From a virus: a stretch of DNA of 21,778 nucleotides. Positions 1 to 8,254 of the stretch are shown piece by piece. How positions within the stretch are numbered: position 1 is the first letter of the stretch; each line of letters begins with the position of its first letter. Where the stretch lies: the IMG/VR virus record IMGVR_UViG_3300027706_000038, positions 1-21,778 of that record; one strand, given 5' to 3'. The translations under genes were made by a program, and so were the position numbers. The notes beneath the pieces were generated by a model. That model did no database searches. It worked only from the letters and a program-made list of their open reading frames with translations, and had not been told where the DNA came from.

Positions 1-35
1 GCCGCAATCGGCTGAGTTTCGTCAGCAACCAGCGA

Positions 36-2132
36 ATGGCAAAAAACTATCGACAGCGGTTAGACGAGGACAACGCTCGGAAGACGCTGCGCAGCGCGGC
101 GGCGCGTGACATTGCGGAGGGCTACCCGTCCAGGCCTCACTGGCGAGTTCTGGCGAAACGCAAGGCATGCGAACGCGATCTGCGCTTGTTCTTCACGACC
201 TATTTTCCCGCCGCCTTTTCTCGGCCGTTCTGCAAGGACCACCTGCGAGTTATTGAGCGATTACAGAACTGCGTCTTGCACGGCGGCCTGTTCGCCCTGG
301 CCATGCCGCGCGGATCGGGGAAAACCACCATGTGCGAGCGGACCGCAATATGGGCCTTGCTCTACGGTCACCGTCGGTTTGTCGCGCTGGTGGCGGCCAC
401 GCAGGCCCTGGCCGAGCAGATGCTGGGTCGAATCAAACGCGAACTGGAAGCCAACGACGCCCTGCTCGCGGGCTTTCGCTCAGTTTGCTACCCGATTCGT
501 CGCCTGGAAAACAACGCACGCCGCGCCGTGGGTCAACTGTTCCGGGGACAGCAGACGAGGATCGAGTGGTCCACCGGTCGCCTCGTTCTGCCCACCGTCC
601 CGGACGAGGCCTGCGAGGGCGTCAACGCGAGCGGGTTCGTGGTCACGGCCGCCGGTCTGACGGGCGCTCTTCGCGGCCAGGCGCACACGCTCCCTTCCGG
701 CGAAGTGATCCGCCCCGAGCTGGTCCTGCTCGACGACGTGCAGACGCGCGAAAGCGCCATGTCTGTTGCGCAAACGGCGGAGCGGCTGGCAATAATCAAC
801 GGCGACGTGCTAGGCATGGCGGGGCCGGGCCAGAAGATCGCGGCCGTTTGCCCCTGCACGGTGATCCGTGAGGGCGATCTCTCCGATCAGCTTCTCAACC
901 GAGAACTCAACCCGCAGTGGCAGGGCGAGCGGACGCGAGCCGTTTATTCCTGGCCGACCGACGAGGAATCCTGGGATCAATACCTTCGCATTCGCTCCGA
1001 GGGACTGCGCACGGGGGCTGGCACGGGAGAGGCCACGCGATTCTATCGCGAGCGGCGTGCGGCAATGGACGCGGGCGCCGTGGTCGCCTGGCCGGAGCGG
1101 CACTACGAAGACGAACTGTCGGCCGTGCAGCACGTGATCAATCTGCGGGCCGATCTGGGCGAGGCGGCCTTCGCCGCCGAGTACCAGAACGAGCCGCTGC
1201 AGGCAGCGGCCGAAGAAGTGCTCGTTCCGACCGCGGCGCAGATCGCCGCCAAGGTGAGCGGCCTGCCGCGCGGCACGCTTCCGCTGGATGCCGCCCACCT
1301 GGTCGCCTTCGTGGACGTTCACGATTCCTTGCTGTTCTGGGCGGCGACGGCGTGGGCGGCCGATTTCACAGGCCAGGTCGTCGATTACGGGACGTGGCCC
1401 GAGCAGCGTCGCTGGCACTTCACCCTGCGAAAGGCGTCGCCGACTCTCGCCGACGTCGCTCCCGGTGCGGGACGAGAGGGCGCCGTTCGGGCCGGTCTCG
1501 ATCGTCTCGTGGCCGCACTGTGCGAGCGGGAGTGGCCGGTCGAGGGCGGGCGGGTCGCGCGAGTCGAGCGGCTGCTGGTGGACAGCGGCTTTCTCCCCGA
1601 CGTGGTCTACGAGGCCTGCCGGCGCTCGCCTCACGCCGCGGCGATCCTGCCCTCGCGCGGCGTCGGGGTTGGCGCGTCGGCCCGGCCGTTCAGCGAGTAC
1701 CAGAGAAAGCCGGGCGAACGACACGGCCCCAACTGGCTGATCGGCCACGCCCCGAGCCGGGCGGCCCGATACGTGCGCTTCGACGCCAACGCCTGGAAGA
1801 CCTTCCTGCACGCCCGCCTGGCCGCGGCCCCTGGCGACCGGGGCGGCCTGTCGCTCTTCGGCCGAGGGCCGGAAGAGCACCGGCTGTTCGCGGAGCACCT
1901 GACGGCCGAGACGCCGACCCGCGTCAGCGCCAAGGGTCGCACCGTGGACGAGTGGCGGATGCGCCCCGGCGTCGCCGACAACCACTGGCTGGACTGCCTG
2001 GTCGGCTGCTGCGTGGCGGCGAGCACTTTGGGTGCGGCTCTGCCGGCGGCCGCCGCGTCGGCCCCGGCCAGGCCGAAGCTGACTCTGGCCGAGCTGCAAA
2101 AAAGAGCCAAAGAAAAACAGGGGCGACGATGA
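36..2132 (+). CDS. terL: Phage terminase large subunit (packaging ATPase-nuclease)
   Basis: Motor that cuts concatemeric phage DNA and pumps it through the portal into the prohead. The 698-residue protein has a Walker A motif PRGSGKTT at residues 91-98 and a Walker B strand LVLLDD at about 229-234. The C-terminal half looks like the RNase H-fold nuclease: acidic residues at D427 (AFVDVHD), D516 (LLVDSG) and D648/D653 (DNHWLD) are candidate metal ligands. Length fits a full-size enzyme. The frame is open upstream to the window edge and there is no clear Shine-Dalgarno before the ATG at 36, so the true start may lie outside the window. No small terminase is visible. The stop overlaps the next start (ATGA). 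Confidence 0.93.
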   Translation: MAKNYRQRLDEDNARKTLRSAAARDIAEGYPSRPHWRVLAKRKACERDLRLFFTTYFPAAFSRPFCKDHLRVIERLQNCVLHGGLFALAMPRGSGKTTMCERTAIWALLYGHRRFVALVAATQALAEQMLGRIKRELEANDALLAGFRSVCYPIRRLENNARRAVGQLFRGQQTRIEWSTGRLVLPTVPDEACEGVNASGFVVTAAGLTGALRGQAHTLPSGEVIRPELVLLDDVQTRESAMSVAQTAERLAIINGDVLGMAGPGQKIAAVCPCTVIREGDLSDQLLNRELNPQWQGERTRAVYSWPTDEESWDQYLRIRSEGLRTGAGTGEATRFYRERRAAMDAGAVVAWPERHYEDELSAVQHVINLRADLGEAAFAAEYQNEPLQAAAEEVLVPTAAQIAAKVSGLPRGTLPLDAAHLVAFVDVHDSLLFWAATAWAADFTGQVVDYGTWPEQRRWHFTLRKASPTLADVAPGAGREGAVRAGLDRLVAALCEREWPVEGGRVARVERLLVDSGFLPDVVYEACRRSPHAAAILPSRGVGVGASARPFSEYQRKPGERHGPNWLIGHAPSRAARYVRFDANAWKTFLHARLAAAPGDRGGLSLFGRGPEEHRLFAEHLTAETPTRVSAKGRTVDEWRMRPGVADNHWLDCLVGCCVAASTLGAALPAAAASAPARPKLTLAELQKRAKEKQGRR

Positions 2133-2323
2133 ACACTGCTCTTCTTGACGAGCCGAGCGGGCTGTACTGCCCTCGCTGCCGCTGCGACCGGCTCCGAGTC
2201 CGCAACACGATCCGGCGGCGGCACGGGGTCAGGCGCTACCGCGTCTGCCGTCGCTGCGGCTGGGTCCTGACCACCTTCGAGGCCGCCGTCTCGCGCGGCA
2301 CGCCGAGGCCCAGAAATTGCTAG
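2129..2323 (+). CDS. Small NrdR-like zinc-ribbon protein
   Basis: A 64-residue protein starting inside the terminase stop codon (ATGA overlap), so probably translationally coupled. Two knuckles, CPRC at residues 14-17 and CRRC at 40-43, are separated by a basic RRRHGVRRYRVC stretch and followed by GWVLTTFE. This layout matches the N-terminal zinc ribbon of the NrdR repressor (CPxC, basic segment, CxxCG, FTTxE), but the ATP-cone domain that follows in NrdR is absent. By analogy it could bind DNA or RNA near the packaging genes or act as a small regulator; that role is inference. Its stop codon falls inside the 23-bp repeat at 2316. Confidence 0.75.
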   Translation: MNTALLDEPSGLYCPRCRCDRLRVRNTIRRRHGVRRYRVCRRCGWVLTTFEAAVSRGTPRPRNC

Positions 2324-2338
2324 CGCTGGCACAATTTT
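2316..2338 (+). repeat. 23-bp dispersed repeat, copy 1, with imperfect palindrome
   Basis: This element matches 18261-18283 at 22 of 23 positions (the mismatch is A here, G there). Its core GCTAGCGCTGGC is a 12-bp palindrome with one imperfect pair. It covers the 3' end of the zinc-ribbon gene and the start of the short gap before the gene at 2396. It is either a shared operator or promoter-like site, or part of a host-genome repeat. The TGGCAC part resembles a sigma-54 -24 box, but no GC occurs at the required distance. Confidence 0.7.
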
Positions 2339-2395
2339 CCATTTAGCAGCTCTTGCGATTTGCTTATCGGCGATTTTTGCCTCCACACTGAAGGC

Positions 2396-2653
2396 ATGGC
2401 AACTCCCGATCTCGTCGGCGTCGTTCAGTCCGTGGGGCAGGGGCCGGCGGCCGTCACCTCTGACGGGCTGTCGGTCACGCAGCAGCCGGTGGCGGCGGTG
2501 ATCCAGGCCGACCGCTACCTGGCCGCCAAGGCCGCACGCGGCAAGAAGCAGCGCGGTCTGCTCTTCTCCAAACTGATCCCCGCCGGGGCTATGCCCGACT
2601 CGCAGGGGACGCTCGGCGGCGTCATCGGCTTCAACTCGGGGGGGCTTCTCTGA
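2396..2653 (+). CDS. Small protein between terminase and portal, possible gpW-position head-tail protein
   Basis: An 85-residue protein immediately upstream of the portal, where lambda-like phages carry the small head-completion protein gpW. The sequence is not clearly gpW. It has a short beta-like start (VTSDGLSVTQQPV), a helical middle (ADRYLAAKAARGKKQRG) and a glycine-rich C-terminus. I chose the ATG at 2396; an in-frame TTG at 2360 would add 12 residues but has no better ribosome site. The TGATG junction with the portal start implies co-translation. The gene is probably real, but the role is inferred from position only. Confidence 0.6.
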   Translation: MATPDLVGVVQSVGQGPAAVTSDGLSVTQQPVAAVIQADRYLAAKAARGKKQRGLLFSKLIPAGAMPDSQGTLGGVIGFNSGGLL

Positions 2654-4167
2654 TGCTGGACTGGATCAAGAGCGTCTTCGGCAAGCCGCCGGCATCCGGG
2701 CCGGCTCGCTCGGCCGCCGCGCCGGTCCGCCATCGCATCCAGGCCCGCTACGACAACGCTCAGTGGACCGACGAGAACCAGCGCCAGTGGTGGATGTCGG
2801 ACTGGCTGTCGGCCAAGAGCGCTAACAACTTCCAGGTCCGCCGTCAGCTCCGTATCCGTTCGCGCTACGAGGTCAGCAACAACCCCTACCTCTACGGCGT
2901 TTGCACCGGCAACGCCGACGATCTCGTGGGCACCGGGCCGACGCTTCAGTGCCTGCGCGAGTCCGCCGCCGAGAACCGCGCCATCGAGGCGGCGTGGCGA
3001 GAGTGGGCCGAGGAGGTCGGCCTGGCCGAGAAGATTCGCACCTGCAAACTGGCCAAGACCGTGGACGGCGAGGGGTTCCTGATCCTGAAGACGGTCCCCG
3101 ACCTCGAGCACTCGGTCAAGCTCTACCCCCTCGACGTCGAGGCCGACCAGGTCACTACGCCGGCGCCGCACAACCTGGCCGAGCTGTGGGTGGACGGCCT
3201 GGTGCTGCACCCCGTCACCGGCCGGCCGATCGCCTACACGGTGCTGCGGCACCACCCCGGCGATTACTTCTTTCCAAACCTCAATCCGCTGGAGGCGGAC
3301 CGGGTGCCGGCCCGCTTCGTGGTCCACTGGTTCGTCAAGTTCCGGCCCGGTCAGGTGCGCGGCGTCCCCGCCTTCACCAGCTCGCTCGACCTGTTCACCG
3401 AACTGCGTGCGTTCCGCAAGGCGGTCCTGGCCAAGGCGCAAATCTCGGCCAACCTGACGGCGGTGCTCGAGTCCGAAGCGCCGGCCGACGCCGATGGGAC
3501 CGTACAGGAGTCGCCCTTCTCGACGGTCGCGATAGATCGCGGCGTGATGACCGAACTTCCGGCCGGCTACAGTCTCAAGCAGTTCGCCACCGGCGAGCCC
3601 GGCACCAGCTACGAAATCTTTCAGGAGAAATGCTTGGGAGAGGCCTGCCGGCCGCTCTCCTACCCGCTGAACCTGGCCCTGGGCACGAGTCAGAAGTTCA
3701 ACTTCTCGTCCGCCCGTCTTGATCACGTCAACTACCGCAACGCACTTACGGTGGAGCGAACCGACTGCGAGCGCGTGGTCCTTGACCGCATCTTCCGCGC
3801 CTGGCTGGACGAGGCGGTGATGGTCCCGGGGCTGCTGCCCAGGAGCGTCGTCCGTCCAACGGACGTGCCGCACGAGTGGCACTGGCCGGGCTTCGCGCCG
3901 CTCGACCCGGTCGCCGACGCCGACGCCGATCACAGCCGGCTGTCCAACGGCACTCTGACCTGGCGCGAGTTCTGGGCTAGCCGCGGCTACGACTGGCGCG
4001 ACGTGATGCGGCAGCAGGCCCTGGAGCGTGAGGAGATCGAGAAGTTCAAACTGGTCTTCGGCAACCCGCTGCAAAAAACAGAGACTCAGCAGGTAGACGA
4101 AACCAGGGACGCGCGAGCGGACGAGGCCGATGGCGTCGAAGAAGAGGAGGCGGCCGGTGTCTCTTAA
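2653..4167 (+). CDS. Phage portal protein (lambda gpB-like family)
   Basis: Forms the dodecameric ring at one capsid vertex through which DNA enters and to which the tail attaches. The 504-residue protein has the hallmarks of the lambda-type portal family: YDNAQW near residue 33, the RSRYEVSNNPYLYG block at 69-82, DDLVGTGP at 89-96, and KFRPGQVRGVPAF at 229-241. The C-terminal tail (about 465-504) is highly acidic and probably disordered. The start codon shares one base with the previous stop. Its 3' end overlaps the methyltransferase start by 38 bp if the ATG at 4130 is used. Confidence 0.9.
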   Translation: MLDWIKSVFGKPPASGPARSAAAPVRHRIQARYDNAQWTDENQRQWWMSDWLSAKSANNFQVRRQLRIRSRYEVSNNPYLYGVCTGNADDLVGTGPTLQCLRESAAENRAIEAAWREWAEEVGLAEKIRTCKLAKTVDGEGFLILKTVPDLEHSVKLYPLDVEADQVTTPAPHNLAELWVDGLVLHPVTGRPIAYTVLRHHPGDYFFPNLNPLEADRVPARFVVHWFVKFRPGQVRGVPAFTSSLDLFTELRAFRKAVLAKAQISANLTAVLESEAPADADGTVQESPFSTVAIDRGVMTELPAGYSLKQFATGEPGTSYEIFQEKCLGEACRPLSYPLNLALGTSQKFNFSSARLDHVNYRNALTVERTDCERVVLDRIFRAWLDEAVMVPGLLPRSVVRPTDVPHEWHWPGFAPLDPVADADADHSRLSNGTLTWREFWASRGYDWRDVMRQQALEREEIEKFKLVFGNPLQKTETQQVDETRDARADEADGVEEEEAAGVS

Positions 4168-4858
4168 CACGGTGAGCCTGCCAGCAGTTTCCGAGCGACT
4201 CGCTCCGCGGCGACGCCGCGTCGAGCCGCAGCTCGCTCCGGCCGTTACTCAGCCCGGCGACCTGTGGCTGCTGGGCGAGCACCGTCTTCTGTGCGGCGAC
4301 AGCGCGCGGGCGCTGCTCCCCGGCCGAGCTGTCTACGTGTGGGGCGGCTACGGGATCATGGACAAGTGCCTGCCGCTGTTCAAGGAGACGGGGCTTCACT
4401 TCTCCCAGGTGATTATCTGGGACAAGGTGGCTCCGGTGATTACCTGGAAGGATTTCATGGGTGTGCATGAGTGGTGCTTCTACGGCTGGCGCGAAGGCGC
4501 TCCGCACCAGTTCTTTGGTCCGAGAAACGTCCAGGACATTTGGCGAGTGAAGAAGGTTCCTGTGCAGTCGATGATTCACCTGACCGAGAAACCGGTCGAG
4601 CTGGCGGTACGGGCGATTCAGTGCTCGTCGCGCTCCGGCGAGAACGTTCTCGACCTGTTCGGCGGCTCCGGTTCGACACTGATCGCCGCCGAACAGGTCG
4701 GCCGCAGGGCGTTCCTGATGGAAATCGATCCGTGGTACTGCGACCTGATCGTTCAGCGCTTCGAGCGGGTCGCGGGGCGAAAGGCGGAGCGGATCGCGGC
4801 AGGCGAGGAGATCTTTGCCGCGGTCGGCGCGAGCGAGGAGACGGTCGGTGCCTCGTAA
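4130..4858 (+). CDS. Beta-class DNA methyltransferase, internally deleted (no DPPY motif)
   Basis: Belongs to the phage group of N6-adenine/N4-cytosine methyltransferases that begins with a W-LGEHRLLCGD segment (here residues 46-57). The SAM-binding motif LDLFGGSGST is clear at 174-183, preceded by HLTEKPVELA at 150-159. In this class the catalytic DPPY/DPPW motif should follow GDS by some 20-40 residues, but the chain goes directly from GDSARALLP (57-64) to AVYVWGGYG (67-75). The catalytic loop is missing, so the protein is likely inactive as a methylase although the frame is intact. It is 242 residues long. A GTG at 4157 with AGGAGG six bases upstream is an equally good start. It sits oddly between portal and capsid genes. 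Confidence 0.85.
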   Translation: MASKKRRRPVSLNTVSLPAVSERLAPRRRRVEPQLAPAVTQPGDLWLLGEHRLLCGDSARALLPGRAVYVWGGYGIMDKCLPLFKETGLHFSQVIIWDKVAPVITWKDFMGVHEWCFYGWREGAPHQFFGPRNVQDIWRVKKVPVQSMIHLTEKPVELAVRAIQCSSRSGENVLDLFGGSGSTLIAAEQVGRRAFLMEIDPWYCDLIVQRFERVAGRKAERIAAGEEIFAAVGASEETVGAS

Positions 4859-7385
4859 GTGGAAGAAGCACGGCAGGCCGAAGATCCGGGCCGACCGGCA
4901 AGACGGGCCGCGCAGGTTCCTGGCCCTGGCTCAGCAGCCGGTCGCGTTCGACCCGGAAGGGGGCCTGCGGGCGGCACTCGGCGGCGCCAAACTGCCGACC
5001 TTCGAGGGCCTCGCCTACACGGGCGCGGTGATGCGCCCCTCGGGCTGGTGGCAGGACGTGGTGATCGACCTCGCCGGGGTGCAGGTGCCTTTGCAGCACC
5101 GGCCGGTGCTGCGGCAGCACGATCACGAGCAGATCGTCGGGCACACCACCGAGGTGGCGGTGGACGAGGCCGGCATTCACGTCAAGGGCGTGCTCTCGGG
5201 CCAGCCCGAGCACGTGGCCAAGGTGACGATCCCGGCAAGGAACGGCTTTCAGTGGCAGCTGTCCGTCGGGGCCGACCCGATCCGCTGGGAGGAACTGGAG
5301 GCCGGGGAGGAGGCCGAGGTCAACGGCAAGACGGTGGTCGGTCCGCTGCGAATCAGCCGCGAGACGCGACTCGGGGAAATCAGCTTCGTCCCACTGGGCG
5401 CCGACGGCAGCACCTCGGCGACGGTGGCGGCGACGCAGCGAAAGGGCAATCGTATGATCTGGCGATCCGCGCTCAAGCAACTGATGGCCGACCGCCGCGC
5501 CGCCGGCGGCCTGGCGGCCGCCAAATACTCCGACGTAGACATCGACAAGATGTCGGAGGACGAGGCCAAGTCCGCCCTCAAAGAGGCGATGGCCGAAGAG
5601 GCCGACGAGGAGGAAGAGGAAGAGGCCGACGAGGAGGAGGAGGCCGACGAGGAGGAAGAGGAGGCCGACGAGGAGGAAGAGGAGGCCGACGAGGAGGAAG
5701 AGGAGGAGGCCGCGCGGTGCTCGCGGCGATCGGCCGCTCGCGGCGGCCGCCGCTCGACGATCCGGGCCGGCCGCCGCCGCAACGATCCGAGGTCGATCGT
5801 GGCCGAGCTGCGCCGCCAGGCCGCTCGCGAGCTGAGGCGTCAGGAGTCGATCCGCGCCGCCTGCGAGCGCTGCGACAATCCCCAAGTGATCGTGGCCGGC
5901 AAGAGGGTGCCGCTGGCCGCTCACGCGATCCGCAAGGGCTGGGGCCTCGCCCAGGTCAAGGCCAAACTGCTCGATCTGCTGAGGGCGGAGCGGCCCGGCG
6001 GCCCCGTCGGCGTTCCCGGCGGGCTGGCCTACTCGACCAGCCGCCCGCAGGTCAGCGAGGCCGTCCTTGAGGCGGCGGTGCTCCAGGCCTGCCGCCACCA
6101 GTTCAAGCTCGACGACGACGACTTCTACACCGAGCCGACGCCGGACGGCCGCGGCCGCATGCGCCGCGTGCCCAAGTACGTCGAGGCCGACGCTCGCCGC
6201 GAGCTGCGGACCCGCTACACCGACCAGGTGCAGCAGGCGGCCCACGATCTCTACCGCGGGCGGATCGGCCTGCACCAACTCCTGGCCGACGCCTTCCGCG
6301 CGAAAGGGATTTCTCGCCCCTTCGATCTCCGCAGTGAGCCGGGGGTCCGCTCCATGCTCGCCGCCTGGGACCGGCTGGAGCCGGCGGGCGGCCAGCCGAT
6401 CGAGGCCGACGGCGCGAGCAACCTCGGCATCTCCAACATCCTGGCGAACGTTTTAAACAAGTTCGCCCTGCAGGGCTACCTCTACGTCGAGCAGACCTGG
6501 CGAGAAATCTGCGCGATCCGGCCGGTCAACGACTTCAAGCCCACGAAGTCGATCAACCTGCTGGGCAACGCGATGTTTCGGCAGGTGGGCAGCTCTTCCG
6601 AGCTGTCCAGCCTGACGTTCGGCGACCAGGCCTTCTCGAACCAGGCCGCGCCCTACGGGATCATCGGGACGATCCCCTGGACGCACCTGGTGAACGACGA
6701 TCTCGGGATCCTCTCGGGCGCGCCGCTCAAGATCGGTCAGGGCGGCGGTCTGGCCCTCAACGACGCGATCTGGACGCTGTGGGCCGGCATGGCCGCCGGC
6801 ACCGTCAACGGCGACGACGGCGTGTCCTTCTGGCGGACCGGCAACCTGCTGACCGACGCCGCCAAGAAGCAGGGCAAGGCCTACCGCGCCAACAAACTGT
6901 CCGGCGGCGCGTCCGCTCTCAGTTCGGCCTCCCTCCAGGCGGCGAAGGCGCTCTTCGATAACCAGGTCGATCCGAACGGCTTCCCGCTGGGCTTCGACGG
7001 CTCGATGCCGATCCTGCTCTTCGGGCCGTCGAACTGGACGACGGCGATGGAGCTGCTGACCTATCGCGAGATCGTCTACGGCGGCGCGACCGCCGCCAAG
7101 CAGCCGCAGGGCAACGTCTGGGCCGGCACGATGAAGCCGGCCATGAGCCGATACGTCGAAAACCCGAGCTACGTCAACAGTTCGACGGCCTTCTGGATCC
7201 TCTATAACCCGGCCGCCCTGCCGGTGATCGAGGCCTGCTTCCTGAACGGCGTGGACACGCCGGCCGTGCTGCAGGCCGGGCCGGACTACCAGTTCGACAA
7301 GCTGGGGATTTCGATCCGCGGCACGATGCCCTTCGGCTGCAATCAGCAGAACTTCCGCGGCGGCGTTTACTCGGTCGGCGCGTAG
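4848..7385 (+). CDS. Prohead protease-scaffold-major capsid fusion protein
   Basis: One 845-residue polypeptide combining functions usually split over two or three genes. Residues about 45-195 resemble the HK97-type (S78) prohead protease: PLQHRPVLRQHDH at 81-93 holds the candidate catalytic His, QLSVGADP at 137-144 the candidate Ser, and LGEISFVPLGA at 175-185 is a typical closing strand. Residues 236-288 are extremely acidic (scaffold-like). A basic linker follows, then a helical AAHAIRKGW segment and the capsid domain (about 410-845), ending GGVYSVGA. The GTG at 4848 is preferred because GAGGAG lies 7 bases upstream; it overlaps the methyltransferase end by 11 bp. Self-cleavage should release mature capsid protein. 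An internal ATG at 5454 (Met203) could give a separate scaffold-capsid product. Confidence 0.85.
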   Translation: MPRKWKKHGRPKIRADRQDGPRRFLALAQQPVAFDPEGGLRAALGGAKLPTFEGLAYTGAVMRPSGWWQDVVIDLAGVQVPLQHRPVLRQHDHEQIVGHTTEVAVDEAGIHVKGVLSGQPEHVAKVTIPARNGFQWQLSVGADPIRWEELEAGEEAEVNGKTVVGPLRISRETRLGEISFVPLGADGSTSATVAATQRKGNRMIWRSALKQLMADRRAAGGLAAAKYSDVDIDKMSEDEAKSALKEAMAEEADEEEEEEADEEEEADEEEEEADEEEEEADEEEEEEAARCSRRSAARGGRRSTIRAGRRRNDPRSIVAELRRQAARELRRQESIRAACERCDNPQVIVAGKRVPLAAHAIRKGWGLAQVKAKLLDLLRAERPGGPVGVPGGLAYSTSRPQVSEAVLEAAVLQACRHQFKLDDDDFYTEPTPDGRGRMRRVPKYVEADARRELRTRYTDQVQQAAHDLYRGRIGLHQLLADAFRAKGISRPFDLRSEPGVRSMLAAWDRLEPAGGQPIEADGASNLGISNILANVLNKFALQGYLYVEQTWREICAIRPVNDFKPTKSINLLGNAMFRQVGSSSELSSLTFGDQAFSNQAAPYGIIGTIPWTHLVNDDLGILSGAPLKIGQGGGLALNDAIWTLWAGMAAGTVNGDDGVSFWRTGNLLTDAAKKQGKAYRANKLSGGASALSSASLQAAKALFDNQVDPNGFPLGFDGSMPILLFGPSNWTTAMELLTYREIVYGGATAAKQPQGNVWAGTMKPAMSRYVENPSYVNSSTAFWILYNPAALPVIEACFLNGVDTPAVLQAGPDYQFDKLGISIRGTMPFGCNQQNFRGGVYSVGA
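5598..5711 (+). repeat. Imperfect 18-24 bp tandem repeats encoding a Glu/Asp-rich tract
   Basis: Five direct units of 24, 18, 21, 21 and 24 bases each begin GAGGCCGACGAGGAG and encode EADEEEE-type heptads inside the protease-capsid fusion. Unit lengths differ by whole codons, so expansion or contraction would keep the frame. The encoded stretch (about residues 251-288) is nearly all Glu, Asp and Ala and probably works as a flexible acidic scaffold or delta-like domain that is cut away on maturation. Confidence 0.9.
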
Positions 7386-7408
7386 CCGGCGTGACTCGCC
7401 GCAGCAAG

Positions 7409-7442
7409 CCCGCCGAGGTCGCAGGCTCGCGACCCCGGCGGG
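7409..7442 (+). terminator. Strong GC hairpin just after the capsid gene
   Basis: The arms 7409-7422 and 7429-7442 pair over 14 positions with one A-C mismatch (7416/7435), around a 6-base loop. It starts 24 bases after the capsid stop codon. There is no T-run directly after it, so it is not a textbook intrinsic terminator. It may attenuate read-through or stabilise the capsid transcript's 3' end. It is immediately followed by the decoration gene. Confidence 0.5.
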
Positions 7443-7474
7443 CGAGAGGCACCGGTTTTCCTTGAGGAAAAAAC

Positions 7475-8233
7475 ATGGCAGCTTACACTGGCCCGAGCGC
7501 GATCTTCCGCAAGGGCAAGCCGGTGATGATCGATTTCGACGCCGGCGGCAACAGCTACAGGGCCGGGGACGTGGTCGTGATCGGGCCGACCCCGTGCGTG
7601 GCCCACGAGGACATTCCCGCCTTCACGGGCGGCCCGACCCGCGACGCCCTGGCCGTCCGCGGCGGCGTTTACGAGATGGCCACGGACGGCACGGGCGTGA
7701 TCGGCGACGAGGTCTTCTGGGACGCGGCGAACAAGAAGATCACCGCCACGGCCGCGGGCAACACCCACTTTGGCACGCTGGTCGCCGGCCCCAGTTTTCT
7801 TCTCTCGGGCGCCGGCCCGGCCGCCGACCTCGATCTCTGCTGGGTCCTGCACGGCCCCAAGGGCAAGCCTCCCAACGTGCTGGAGGGCGCTCGCTCGGAG
7901 GCGACGCAAAACGCCACGGCGACCCTGACGCCGGCTCAGGTACAGGGCGGACTGATCAACTCGGCCCCGGCCGCGGCGATCACGCTGACCACGCCGCCGG
8001 CGGCCACGCTCGTGGCCGGCATCCCCGGCTGCAAGGTGGGGGACGCCTTCGACGTGACCCTGACGAACACGGCCGGCGCCGCCAACTCGATCACGCTGGC
8101 CGCCGGCGCGGGCGCGACGCTCCGGGGCGGCACAACGGTGGCGCAAAACAAGTCGGCCCTTCTTCGCTTCGTTCTGACCAACGTGACGCCCGGCACGGAG
8201 GCATACGTGGTGCATTCAATTGTCAGCGCGTAA
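7475..8233 (+). CDS. Capsid decoration protein, DUF2190-like
   Basis: A 252-residue protein directly downstream of the capsid gene, the usual place for the outer-surface cement protein. The first ~130 residues follow the DUF2190-like pattern: GNSYRAGDVVVIG near the start, a GGVYEMATDGTGVIGDEVFWD middle, and NTHFGTLVAGPS. The rest (about 140-252) is Ala/Thr/Gly-rich, beta-like, and reads as an added exposed domain (ITLTTPPAATLVAG, VGDAFDVTLTN). No signal peptide or transmembrane segment is seen. The SD GAGGA at 7464-7468 lies 6 bases before the ATG and forms part of a small TTTTCC/GGAAAA stem (7456-7471), which could temper translation. Confidence 0.7.
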   Translation: MAAYTGPSAIFRKGKPVMIDFDAGGNSYRAGDVVVIGPTPCVAHEDIPAFTGGPTRDALAVRGGVYEMATDGTGVIGDEVFWDAANKKITATAAGNTHFGTLVAGPSFLLSGAGPAADLDLCWVLHGPKGKPPNVLEGARSEATQNATATLTPAQVQGGLINSAPAAAITLTTPPAATLVAGIPGCKVGDAFDVTLTNTAGAANSITLAAGAGATLRGGTTVAQNKSALLRFVLTNVTPGTEAYVVHSIVSA

Positions 8234-8254
8234 GCGTGAGACGAGGAGCAAACC

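Noticed and set aside
917-2128. Arg/Gly/Ala-rich open frame overlapping the terminase
   Set aside because: Low-complexity composition typical of a GC shadow frame. Only its last part (2129-2323) is a real gene.
2515-4170. Long open frame on the minus strand opposite the portal gene
   Set aside because: It mirrors portal codons in a GC-rich region. No family motifs are present, and the portal on the + strand is unambiguous. The same applies to antisense frames at 4455-6278, 11546-13528 and 14299-16476.
4815-4847. Earlier TTG start for the protease-capsid fusion
   Set aside because: It would add 11 residues overlapping methyltransferase coding sequence, whereas GTG 4848 has GAGGAG at ideal spacing.
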